From the NCBI GenBank assembly GCA_003646995.1, contig QMLZ01000137.1, forward strand, positions 1 through 7,465: 7,465 nucleotides of DNA, given 5' to 3'. This DNA is from Deltaproteobacteria bacterium. GTDB taxonomy: Bacteria > Desulfobacterota > DSM-4660 > Desulfatiglandales > Desulfatiglandaceae. A program made the position numbers and the translations under genes. The notes beneath the pieces are model-generated. The model was given only the letters and a program-made list of their open reading frames with translations, was not told the DNA's origin and searched no databases. Positions 1-5,977 of this stretch are shown here, in pieces; the stretch's first letter is position 1; the number at the start of each line of letters is the position of its first letter.

Positions 1-341
1 ACCTGCTTCAGTTGGACCTTGTACTTATGGTATTCCATGGCACCCAACTGCATTGCTACTTTGCCACGAACAACCACCTGTGAGGCCTGACCGCTGGAGG
101 GCTTCAAAAGAATGGGATTCATTTCCGCGGAAGGAAGCAGCCCTGCTGCCTCGGCTTGTGCCACCTGAGCCCTGCCGATCTCCCCTCCTTCAATGGTTAC
201 GTATGAGTTGTTGGACATGTTCTGGGCCTTGAATGGCGCCACCTTGTATCCCCTTTTTTTCAGGATACGGCAAAACGCTGTGCAAGTGATAGACTTGCCC
301 ACGTCACTACCGGTTCCTAGAAACATTATGGGTCGGGCCAT
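1..341 (-). CDS. cobQ: Cobyric acid synthase CobQ/CbiP, N-terminal part (runs off window)
   Basis: The first 113 residues of a glutamine-dependent cobyric acid synthase are visible. The family amidates four carboxylates (b, d, e, g) of adenosylcobyrinic acid a,c-diamide in the cytoplasm to give adenosylcobyric acid, using ATP and glutamine. The sequence opens [17 protein letters not shown], a dethiobiotin-synthetase-like P-loop at residues 9-17. The signatures [16 protein letters not shown] (34-49), [16 protein letters not shown] (52-67) and [10 protein letters not shown] (74-83) are typical of CobQ. The C-terminal glutamine amidotransferase domain is outside the window. The ATG at 341 gives the family's normal N-terminus; its GAGG (in GAGGTAATG) is unusually close to the start. 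The 92-nt gap after the upstream gene shows no convincing promoter or terminator, so co-transcription with the BtuF-CbiZ gene is likely. Its product is the same compound that CbiZ releases during salvage. Confidence 0.95.
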   Translation of the reverse strand, partial: MARPIMFLGTGSDVGKSITCTAFCRILKKRGYKVAPFKAQNMSNNSYVTIEGGEIGRAQVAQAEAAGLLPSAEMNPILLKPSSGQASQVVVRGKVAMQLGAMEYHKYKVQLKQ

Positions 342-433
342 TACCTCAGTCTCTTGTTCAATTTTGTGAAATAGGCCAGGTCAATCCCACGCAAAAAAAT
401 TTCTAGCACGCGAGACACAAAACAAGCACAAAG

Positions 434-2479
434 TCAATCAAAGGTTTGTGTGAGTCTATTGGAAGCTATGGTCAACTTTGCATATACCCCGTTCAACAAG
501 GCATTGAGGGCCATATCCATTACCCGAGGAAGGGTTTTGTACGCCACCAGTTGTCGCATCTTTTTTATCTTTTTCCCTGCTATTTCTTCGGCGATTTCAC
601 GGCAGAATATTTTAAACCCCTCGAGATCCTTCATCAGCCCCCTCTCATAGCAATCGCTCAGTGCCATAGCACCTTCGATAAAGGACGCATACCTAGGCTC
701 CAGCAGGACTTCCTCTACGGCCGGGACCATACCGACTTTGCTCAGGCAACAGGCCCCGTCTACAAGCTCGAAGATGTTAATGTCCCTCTCCTCAAGTCTT
801 CGAAAAATATTGCGATCTCTTTTAAGGCCATTTTGTTTAAAGACCGCCTCCTGCACACCACGGTAAACGGCCCCGGCTATCAGCTCTCCCATCTTTGAGT
901 GCCCTCCGGCATTCTTGACGGCCTGCCCCGCACCCTGGACTATAATTATGTTATCGGTCCCAGTCCCTGTGGCCTGATTGACTCGGGGGTCTTCGGTACT
1001 TCGAATATCCAGATCTTCCAAAGCGGCTGTCTTGGCCTCTGTTGCGCTTATTATGGCTCTTGCCATGGCCCTTGGTGTCAGCTTCATGTTGGAAAGAATT
1101 ATAATATTTATTGTGCCCGGTTCATAATATGTTCCCGTGTCCGCGGACATCCTCATAGCATTGCTCTTGACCCCTGCTGTGACCAAGGCATATACCTCCA
1201 TTTCTCTAAATCCTTTTCTGATCACAACAACATTATCCATATCCACTCCGGTTAAGAGAAAACTGGTGCGTTTTTCATCCATGTTCAAGAGCTCATATAC
1301 CTTGGCCCTAATCTTTGCATACCCATCCTTGTGCCCTATTCCCCAGCACGGAGGAGGCAGGAAGTGATTGCCAACCATCTCTATACTGTTTTTTAATCCC
1401 TCTAGTGTTGAAAGCACACTCATCGGCTCGTTAAATTCGATTACAAGGGTCTTGTTCAGAAAGTCAAGAATGCGGCTGTAGATGACCTTTGCTTCTTTTA
1501 CATAGTCCAAGGTAATTCCTATGGATCTGAAACGCTCGATTTCTTGGGGTAGGACCAAGTTCTCGTCTTTAGAGAAGTAATCATGATAAAGCATGGCAGA
1601 AAGCCATTGCACGAACATGCCAGTTCTAGTGCTCGCCCTGCAGGTGAGATCACATGGGAAAAAGAAGATTTTCCCATTTTTCACGGCGTCCACATCTTTC
1701 CAACCAGGTCTGCAAAGCATCTTCCTTGCCAGCTTCCTATCCCCATAGCATCCATATATGACCTGTGGGTTAAACCTCATCCATTCTTCCTTTGTTATCT
1801 CCACCACATGTCCCTTTTTGCCCAGCTTGGGCGGTATGCCCCCGGCAGCCCGAATCATTTCATTCTGAAAAGAGCCGTCTCCTGGTGTCATGACAGTATT
1901 GTCACCCATGAGCCGAATCACCCTCAGCCTCTTCGATATGGGAATTTTCTGCACCTTTTCCGCTACAAGCCCTAGCTCTTCTCTCAAGTGCCCTACAAGC
2001 ACTTTTGTCTGCCTCGTCTTGTTAAAGATTCTTCCAAGCAGGTGCATATTCTTGAAACTGTCAGAAATGGAATCTGTTTCCAAATTCACTACAATGGCGC
2101 TTGAGTTTGAAAAACCCCTGATAACATCTCGCTGCCATCTTGAAACAAAGATCAAGTCCGGTTCCAACTTACGTATTGCTTTGACAGATGGACACATGAA
2201 CCCTCCCACCACTTCAGCAAGGCTCGCCTCAGGAGGATATTTACTGTGATAGGTCACACCCTTTACGGTGTCTCCTGCGCCAATCTCAAAAATGATCTCA
2301 GTAATAGATGGTACCAGGGATACAACCCTTGTTGGCCTTTTACAAATGACTATGTGCGCACCTCTAGAATCGGTAAATTCTAATGGGTACCCGTAGCTAT
2401 TGCCTAACCGAAAGGCCAGTGGCAAAACAAGGGAAATACAAAGAATTAAATATGATAAAACCCTTCCTGAACCATGCAT
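434..2479 (-). CDS. cbiZ: Exported fusion: BtuF-type corrinoid-binding domain + CbiZ amidohydrolase
   Basis: A 681-residue fusion. The frame could start at a TTG at 2503, but the ATG at 2479 has GGAG 6 nt upstream and gives a clean Sec signal peptide (basic HGSGR, hydrophobic stretch to about residue 24), so I chose it. There is no lipobox. Residues about 36-307 are a helical-backbone periplasmic binding domain like BtuF: RVVSLVPSITEIIFEIGAG, VGGFMCPSVKAIRKLEPDLI and TPGDGSFQNEMIRAAGG. Residues about 342-557 are CbiZ, adenosylcobinamide amidohydrolase: VTAGVKSNAMR, EPGTINIIILSNMKLTPRA, ATEAKTAALEDLDIRS, ATGTGTDNIIIV and GGHSKMGELIAGAVYRG. CbiZ enzymes cut the aminopropanol side of AdoCbi (and some act on pseudocobalamin) to give adenosylcobyric acid. 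Residues about 558-681 form a helical-looking tail that I do not recognise. The gene lies between a BtuB-like receptor and cobQ. The signal peptide would place CbiZ in the periplasm, which is inferred, not shown. Confidence 0.9.
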   Translation of the reverse strand: MHGSGRVLSYLILCISLVLPLAFRLGNSYGYPLEFTDSRGAHIVICKRPTRVVSLVPSITEIIFEIGAGDTVKGVTYHSKYPPEASLAEVVGGFMCPSVKAIRKLEPDLIFVSRWQRDVIRGFSNSSAIVVNLETDSISDSFKNMHLLGRIFNKTRQTKVLVGHLREELGLVAEKVQKIPISKRLRVIRLMGDNTVMTPGDGSFQNEMIRAAGGIPPKLGKKGHVVEITKEEWMRFNPQVIYGCYGDRKLARKMLCRPGWKDVDAVKNGKIFFFPCDLTCRASTRTGMFVQWLSAMLYHDYFSKDENLVLPQEIERFRSIGITLDYVKEAKVIYSRILDFLNKTLVIEFNEPMSVLSTLEGLKNSIEMVGNHFLPPPCWGIGHKDGYAKIRAKVYELLNMDEKRTSFLLTGVDMDNVVVIRKGFREMEVYALVTAGVKSNAMRMSADTGTYYEPGTINIIILSNMKLTPRAMARAIISATEAKTAALEDLDIRSTEDPRVNQATGTGTDNIIIVQGAGQAVKNAGGHSKMGELIAGAVYRGVQEAVFKQNGLKRDRNIFRRLEERDINIFELVDGACCLSKVGMVPAVEEVLLEPRYASFIEGAMALSDCYERGLMKDLEGFKIFCREIAEEIAGKKIKKMRQLVAYKTLPRVMDMALNALLNGVYAKLTIASNRLTQTFD

Positions 2480-2542
2480 AATCTTCTCCACCACAACACA
2501 CAAGCCCGTTAAAAATAGCGCCTATTCAACCTTAAAGAAATC

Positions 2543-2577
2543 AAAAAATGGCTGAAGAGGGTTTCTCTTCAGCCATT
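2543..2577 (-). terminator. Intrinsic terminator after the BtuB-like gene
   Basis: Read on the minus strand, a perfect 13-bp stem (AATGGCTGAAGAG with CTCTTCAGCCATT) closes a 5-nt loop (AAACC) and runs into a T-rich tract (TTTTTTGATTTC). It begins 22 nt after the receptor's stop codon. It separates the receptor from the BtuF-CbiZ gene, and I see no good sigma70 promoter in the 64 nt between it and the next ATG. It probably acts as a partial terminator that lowers expression of the downstream genes, or an unrecognised promoter lies nearby. Confidence 0.85.
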
Positions 2578-2598
2578 GGTCAGCCAATAATATCCTGC

Positions 2599-4560
2599 CT
2601 AAAAATCATACCTTGCCGTGAGGAAAAAGCTTCTTCCTGGCATGGGATAGCCTTTGACATATGAATAATCTTTGTTGAAGAGATTCCTGATCTCACCTCG
2701 TAAAGAGACTTTCCCTAGCTTTTGAAAGTCTAGGATGGGCTTTGTTAGCGTAAGATTTGCCACGGTAAACCCCCCTTTCTTGATAACAGGAACAGGGTAT
2801 AACCCACTTTCGTAATCTTCGATTTTTTGCTCGCCCACATAGGCAAAGTTGATGTTTGCTGTAAATCCCTCCCCGTCTGAGACTGTTACTCCGTAGGACA
2901 GATTGGCATCCGAGGTATAGATAAGGTCATCATGGGTTTTCTCATCCTCGTATTTGGTTAGATATACGATGGAGGCATACGGCCTCACTTCCAAGGGCCA
3001 ATCAAACAAGTCTCCCACGTCAACGCTGAAATATGCCTCAACGCCGCTAATAGTTGCTTCTCCTACATTTTCCCACGTGGTATCTCCAGAAGGGGTAAAA
3101 GAGTTTTGAATCTTATCTTTGAATTTAGTGTAGAAATAGGTTAGTGCCAAACTCAAAGACTGATAGCCAAAATCAGCGCCCACCTCATAGGTTTTGCTCT
3201 TCTCAGGGTCCAAATCGGGATTTCCTACGAAGTGTGTTCCCCAGGACGAAGTAAAGTCAGCAGCTAGATTTTCGGGTGTAGGCATGCGAAATGCTTCGCC
3301 ATAATTGGCCCTTACTCTAAGATTCTTGGTGACTATGTACGCCACTCCGACACGAGGAGCTACATTGGTCTCATCTTCCTTGCTCCCCTCTCCTTCTCTT
3401 ACTTTCACCTCATAGTCATCGTAACGGATTCCCCCTGTCAGGATCAGTCTCTGGTTTAATAGTTTTGTCTTTCCCAACAGGAAAAAGGCAGGGTTATTAT
3501 ATTCGGAATCTTTGGGGCTATAAAGGCTTTTCAATTTAAATTTCTCCCAATCAAACCCCGCTGTCACATCAATGTTATTTATGCGTAACGAGCCTTGTAT
3601 TTGTGCCCCTTTTTGATCTGAATCTCGATTGAACTCATAGGAGAAACTGGGGTCCACATACTTATACTTTGTCTCCCCGGAAAAGTAGCGCAGTATCCAA
3701 GAAGCCAGCCCACTCGAAGTTTTGCCCTCATATAACAAATCCACTGATTCATCCCGCCATTCTACGTAGTCGTCAAGGTCATTGTTACTTAAATAATTTG
3801 GTGACCCGACTTTGTCTGCGTCAAAGGCATGGTAAATAACACCCAGACGATGACCTGGCAAAAACTCCACGCCAACATTGAGGCTCGAACTTGTCTTGCT
3901 ATCATACCCGGTGTTATGGTATTTCACTCCGTCAGCCGTATCGTAATCTCTCATATGGTTTTTCGAGAATGCCCCGGAAAAATCGATCCACTTATGCTTG
4001 CCGGAAAATCCCACAGTTCCCTCCTCATACCTGTAACTACCTAGAAGTCCTTCTACGAATGCGGAAGGTTTGCCCCTTCCCCGTTTTGTAATGATATTAA
4101 TTACACCCCCAACCGCCCTGCTTCCATATTGAACAGACGCTGGCCCCCTAATGATTTCAACCCTTTCGACATTTTTCGTAGAAATAGCACTTAAATTAAC
4201 TGTTCCTGCTGACCTTCCGTCAACTAGAACCAATACTTTGCTTTCCAAAACTCTACCCAAAAAATCGGTCCTGAAACCTCTAATCCCCACACTGCTCAGT
4301 GAGCCAGGATACTTGTAGATATGTCCTATACCCTTCTCCGCTAACAACTCGCCCAGATCCTTTGCTGAGGAATTCTTGATTTCCCCCTCATCAATGACCG
4401 TAACGTTGGCTGTCACTTCCTTCTTTTTCTCCTTTACGCGGCTAGCGGTTACTACAATTTGTTCCAATACTGGCGGTTCTGCCGCTTCACCAGTGTTAAA
4501 GAGACAAAAACATACTACCCCAAAAATGATAGTACCTACTGAAAACAAATATCTCTTCAT
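2599..4560 (-). CDS. btuB: TonB-dependent outer-membrane receptor, BtuB-like (cobalamin/corrinoid)
   Basis: A 653-residue TonB-dependent receptor of normal length. A signal peptide covers about residues 1-27 (MKRYLF, then a hydrophobic core, then GEAA). A TonB box-like EQIVVTASR follows at 33-41. The plug domain is at about 44-160, with VGIRGF (91-96), VLVDGR (111-116) and VERVEIIRGPASVQYGSRA (131-149) then GGVINIITKR (151-160). The remainder is a 22-strand-type barrel that ends in aromatic ARYDF, the usual outer-membrane assembly signal. Plug motifs show only the family; the substrate assignment comes from the cobalamin riboswitch directly upstream and from the BtuF-CbiZ and cobQ genes downstream. 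The ATG at 4560 is preceded by a purine-rich GAGGGGGA. The leader between the riboswitch terminator and this start is about 145 nt. A receptor for another corrinoid, such as cobinamide, is equally possible. Confidence 0.93.
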   Translation of the reverse strand: MKRYLFSVGTIIFGVVCFCLFNTGEAAEPPVLEQIVVTASRVKEKKKEVTANVTVIDEGEIKNSSAKDLGELLAEKGIGHIYKYPGSLSSVGIRGFRTDFLGRVLESKVLVLVDGRSAGTVNLSAISTKNVERVEIIRGPASVQYGSRAVGGVINIITKRGRGKPSAFVEGLLGSYRYEEGTVGFSGKHKWIDFSGAFSKNHMRDYDTADGVKYHNTGYDSKTSSSLNVGVEFLPGHRLGVIYHAFDADKVGSPNYLSNNDLDDYVEWRDESVDLLYEGKTSSGLASWILRYFSGETKYKYVDPSFSYEFNRDSDQKGAQIQGSLRINNIDVTAGFDWEKFKLKSLYSPKDSEYNNPAFFLLGKTKLLNQRLILTGGIRYDDYEVKVREGEGSKEDETNVAPRVGVAYIVTKNLRVRANYGEAFRMPTPENLAADFTSSWGTHFVGNPDLDPEKSKTYEVGADFGYQSLSLALTYFYTKFKDKIQNSFTPSGDTTWENVGEATISGVEAYFSVDVGDLFDWPLEVRPYASIVYLTKYEDEKTHDDLIYTSDANLSYGVTVSDGEGFTANINFAYVGEQKIEDYESGLYPVPVIKKGGFTVANLTLTKPILDFQKLGKVSLRGEIRNLFNKDYSYVKGYPMPGRSFFLTARYDF

Positions 4561-4592
4561 TCTTAGTCCCCCTCTTCTGACGATATAATGAC

Positions 4593-4607
4593 CCTCTCAA
4601 CGAGAGG
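4593..4607 (-). promoter_or_regulatory. Small hairpin in the btuB 5' leader
   Basis: CCTCTC and GAGAGG form a 6-bp stem with a 3-nt loop (GTT), about 19 nt upstream of the receptor's ribosome-binding site. It could shape leader RNA or affect translation initiation. There is no T-tract, so it is not a terminator. It may have no function. Confidence 0.3.
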
Positions 4608-4705
4608 ATGGATTTACCTCGCCTCAAATCAAATAATGAAAACCAGATTATTAGCCCCGGAGCTTTAACTCATCCAATGTCAAATTCGAATTATGTGTAA
4701 CCGTG

Positions 4706-4744
4706 AAATAAAAAAACCCCGGATCGATATGAACCGATCCGGGG
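4706..4744 (-). terminator. Riboswitch expression platform: intrinsic terminator
   Basis: On the minus strand CCCCGGATCG pairs perfectly with CGATCCGGGG (10 bp) around an 8-nt loop, followed by seven Ts and ATTT. It lies about 70 nt downstream of the riboswitch B12 box and 146 nt upstream of the receptor ATG. This is the layout of a transcription-attenuating cobalamin riboswitch: ligand bound, terminator forms, receptor off. Between the aptamer and the terminator, ATCCTCG (4792-4798) can pair with CGAGGAT (4758-4764), and GGGAT (4781-4785) could pair with ATCCC (4742-4746) in the terminator's 5' arm. The second pairing is a candidate antiterminator contact but is short. Confidence 0.9.
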
Positions 4745-4866
4745 ATATCCCGTTTTTATCCTCGAGATCACTCAGGAACTATCCCGCTCCGCGAGGATTC
4801 ATGCCCTCCACACACCCAGGCAGGTCTTCTGACTCGTGGATCACCCTAGTAACCGCGCCTTCCCAT

Positions 4867-5040
4867 CCGGCACTCAACTTGCAAATGGAGCCTCCGCATT
4901 AGGTACTAGCCATCCATAAATTCCCTCTCCCCCTCAACGGGGAGAGGGGTATAGAGTTTATGGATGGCAATTAGGCATGTTCCCCTATCATATGCGAGAT
5001 CTTCGTTCTGCGTTAATTTCCTCTCTAAGTTGAGTGCCGG
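4867..5040 (-). other. Expanded variable arm of the riboswitch
   Basis: CCGGCACTCAACTT (5027-5040, minus strand) pairs perfectly over 14 bp with AAGTTGAGTGCCGG (4867-4880). In ordinary cobalamin riboswitches the hairpin at this place, between GCCACTG and GGGAAGG, closes a short loop. Here it encloses 146 nt, including the 60-nt palindrome at 4909-4968. CTCGCAT and the following TAGG (about 4984-4998) may also pair with CCTAATGCGGAG (about 4892-4903), continuing the arm inward. Because the closing helix is perfect, the insertion should not disturb the core fold. Confidence 0.8.
4909..4968. repeat. 60-nt two-tier palindrome inserted in the riboswitch arm
   Basis: The outer arms GCCATCCATAAA (4909-4920) and TTTATGGATGGC (4957-4968) are perfect 12-bp inverted repeats. 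Inside them, CCCTCTCCCC (4923-4932) and GGGGAGAGGG (4939-4948) form a second perfect 10-bp stem with a 6-nt loop. The sequence resembles REP-like or small non-autonomous palindromic elements that are dispersed between genes in many bacteria. ATTAGG occurs near both sides (4898-4903 and 4970-4975) but not flush with the ends, so a target duplication is not clear. Whether other copies exist in the genome cannot be seen here. Confidence 0.7.
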
Positions 5041-5051
5041 GCAGTGGCTTT

Positions 5052-5117
5052 ACATGGATATCCGTCACTTAACTATTTAACTATTCAACCAATCAACTAT
5101 TTAACGAATATCCATGT
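5052..5117 (-). other. Long hairpin extending the riboswitch arm before GCCACTG
   Basis: ACATGGATATTCG (5105-5117, minus strand) pairs with CGGATATCCATGT (5052-5064) over 13 bp, including one U-G wobble. It closes a 40-nt loop made almost entirely of the octamer repeat described separately. It sits immediately before the conserved GCCACTG of the aptamer, where most cobalamin riboswitches have only a short stem (P6 region). The wobble retains pairing, which suggests that the stem is kept as RNA structure. Confidence 0.75.
5069..5105. repeat. 8-bp tandem repeat (about 4.6 units) in the riboswitch loop
   Basis: On the plus strand four contiguous 8-base units fit TYAACYAW: TTAACTAT (5069), TTAACTAT (5077), TCAACCAA (5085) and TCAACTAT (5093), followed by a partial TTAAC (5101-5105). 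The array fills the apical loop of the hairpin at 5052-5117. It contrasts with the GC-rich riboswitch core. Copy number in such an array could vary by slippage without touching the core. Confidence 0.75.
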
Positions 5118-5236
5118 TGCGGCTTTCGTCCCCACTCACAGCCGCGGGCCGGTCCCGGATTCTCACCGGGTTCCCTTTTCACCCGCCAAGCATCCCCGGC
5201 AGGCTAAGCCGTCTTACGGCACCTGGATTGCACGCC

Positions 5237-5266
5237 TTTATACGCAAAGCCTTTCAGCCTTGTCAA
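5237..5266 (-). promoter_or_regulatory. Sigma70-like promoter for the riboswitch - btuB unit
   Basis: On the minus strand a perfect TTGACA (5261-5266) is followed by an 18-nt spacer and TATAAA (5237-5242). The expected start is near A5229, only a few bases before the P1 helix of the cobalamin riboswitch. The RNA therefore starts almost exactly at the aptamer. The match to consensus is strong, so the unit is probably constitutively initiated and controlled mainly at the terminator. Confidence 0.85.
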
Positions 5267-5334
5267 TAGAAAACATAACCCATTTTCATTCGGGAAAGGA
5301 GAAAGTTCATACGAAACGGGTTTCTCGCCTCATA

Positions 5335-5721
5335 TCACCAGATTGTCTTAACAGGGTAGCGTCTAATCAAATGATCGGGCGTCAATATCACCAGACCGTT
5401 TACCAAGGCTTGGCATACAAGTATCCTGTCAAATGGGTCTCTATGATAATAGGGTAGCTTGGTTAAATGTAAAGTTGATTCCTCGTCTATAGGTAGGGTC
5501 TCAATTCCGTGTGCTTCCCTTTGAAATGGGACAAACTCGCTTGGGTCTTCCGGTAGTGGAAGTTTCCCCAAACTATATTTGATTGCTATTTCCCATGTGG
5601 ACGCAGCGCTCAAATAAACTTCATTTTCAGGACTTGAAAAGAGTTCTTTTGCTTTCAGTGAAAGTTCAGGGGCATCAAGGACAATCCAAAGAAATGTAGC
5701 AGTATCAAGGAGTAACTTCAT
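5335..5721 (-). CDS. vapC: VapC-family PIN-domain toxin
   Basis: A 128-residue single-domain PIN protein, the normal length for VapC toxins, which are metal-dependent RNases. The expected acidic residues are present: D6 in MKLLLDT, E44 in STWEIAIK, D95 and D98 in HRDPFDRILVCQA, and D116 in ILTPDHLI. The HxDPFDR motif places it in the common Sll0205-like group of chromosomal VapC toxins. The start codon overlaps the antitoxin stop in an ATGA (4-nt overlap), so translation is probably coupled, and no strong ribosome-binding site is seen. The catalytic set is complete, so the toxin should be active. The RNA target cannot be read from the sequence. The pair lies between the tonB operon and the cobalamin riboswitch, and no function in B12 uptake is implied. 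Confidence 0.92.
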   Translation of the reverse strand: MKLLLDTATFLWIVLDAPELSLKAKELFSSPENEVYLSAASTWEIAIKYSLGKLPLPEDPSEFVPFQREAHGIETLPIDEESTLHLTKLPYYHRDPFDRILVCQALVNGLVILTPDHLIRRYPVKTIW

Positions 5722-5963
5722 CTGTCATCAGCATAAAAAGAGTGCAGAACCTCAGGCGGAAGCGGCTCGTAAAATTCAGGCGGTATATCAAATAGACCCT
5801 TCGCAAGACCAATAGGACGAGGTGATTTTCTATTGTGGGAAAGGGGGCGAATCTCAGCTACAGGGACATTTCGTTTGCACAGCACCACGGTCTCACCTTT
5901 TGCTACCCTTTTGAGGTACTTAGATAAATTGGTCTTGGCTTCATATATGTTGACCCTTATCAT
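5718..5963 (-). CDS. vapB: Phd/YefM (VapB-type) antitoxin
   Basis: An 81-residue antitoxin. VNIYEAKTNLSKYLKRV followed by GETVVLCKRNVPVAEIRPL is the Phd/YefM DNA-binding fold, and the proline-rich acidic tail (FDIPPEFYEPLPPEVL) is the kind of segment that wraps the toxin. A start at 5969 (two residues longer, MTM) is also possible. I prefer the ATG at 5963 because the -10 box ends at 5970, so an mRNA would begin about at 5963 and a start at 5969 would lie upstream of it. That predicts a leaderless message with no ribosome-binding site. The gene directly precedes and overlaps vapC. It probably represses its own promoter with VapC as co-repressor, via the palindrome at 5956-5977. Confidence 0.88.
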   Translation of the reverse strand: MIRVNIYEAKTNLSKYLKRVAKGETVVLCKRNVPVAEIRPLSHNRKSPRPIGLAKGLFDIPPEFYEPLPPEVLHSFYADDR

Positions 5964-5977
5964 AGTCATATAATAAG
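5956..5977. promoter_or_regulatory. Palindromic operator candidate for the antitoxin
   Basis: On the minus strand CTTATTATA and TATGATAAG flank a 4-nt TGAC centre, giving 9-bp arms that match at 8 of 9 positions. The site covers the -10 box, the predicted start site and the first codons of the antitoxin gene. This position fits autoregulation by the antitoxin or toxin-antitoxin complex, which is usual for Phd- and VapB-type antitoxins. Binding is inferred. Confidence 0.65.

Larger units (their letters stand above)
4815..5227 (-). promoter_or_regulatory. Cobalamin (B12) riboswitch aptamer, strongly enlarged
   Basis: Read on the minus strand it carries the conserved cobalamin-riboswitch elements in order. 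They are GGTGCC at the 5' end (about 5219-5224), AAAAGGGAACCC then GGTGAGAATCCGGGAC (about 5152-5180), GCGGCTGTGAG closed by AAGCCGC, GCCACTG (about 5042-5048), GGGAAGG (about 4858-4864) and the B12 box AGTCAGAAGACCTGCC (4819-4834). TCCAGG (5222-5227) and CCTGGG (4815-4820) can close the outer P1 helix. Usual members are about 200 nt; this one is about 413 nt because two peripheral arms have grown. One precedes GCCACTG (5052-5117) and the other lies between GCCACTG and GGGAAGG (4867-5040). All core motifs are intact, so it looks functional. It should switch the btuB gene, and by read-through the salvage genes behind it, in response to adenosylcobalamin or a related corrinoid. Confidence 0.95.

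Noticed and set aside
379..384. TTGACC as a promoter for cobQ
   Set aside because: The bases 16-18 nt downstream (TTGAAC and neighbours) do not resemble a -10 box.
391..397. Run of seven Ts (minus strand) as a terminator before cobQ
   Set aside because: No stable stem lies directly before it.
446..2249. Several plus-strand open frames opposite the BtuF-CbiZ gene
   Set aside because: They lie antisense to a gene with clear domain motifs, have no recognisable motifs of their own and no convincing ribosome-binding sites.
2480..2503. Upstream TTG start for the fusion gene
   Set aside because: It has no ribosome-binding site and would add eight residues before the signal peptide, while the ATG at 2479 has GGAG at good spacing.
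4678..4683. TTGACA on the minus strand as a second btuB promoter
   Set aside because: No -10-like hexamer at 16-18 nt; the nearest TAATAA is 24 nt away.
4898..4975. ATTAGG on both sides of the palindrome as a target-site duplication
   Set aside because: One copy is 5 nt and the other 1 nt from the palindrome ends, so they are not flush; six bases can repeat by chance.
4561..5334. CRISPR array or tRNA in the long non-coding stretch
   Set aside because: The only tandem repeat has an 8-bp unit without spacers, and the structured RNA matches the cobalamin riboswitch, not a tRNA.
5044..5457. A 137-codon plus-strand open frame
   Set aside because: It runs antisense through the riboswitch, its repeat loop, the promoter and the end of vapC; its residues are just the translated repeats and aptamer.
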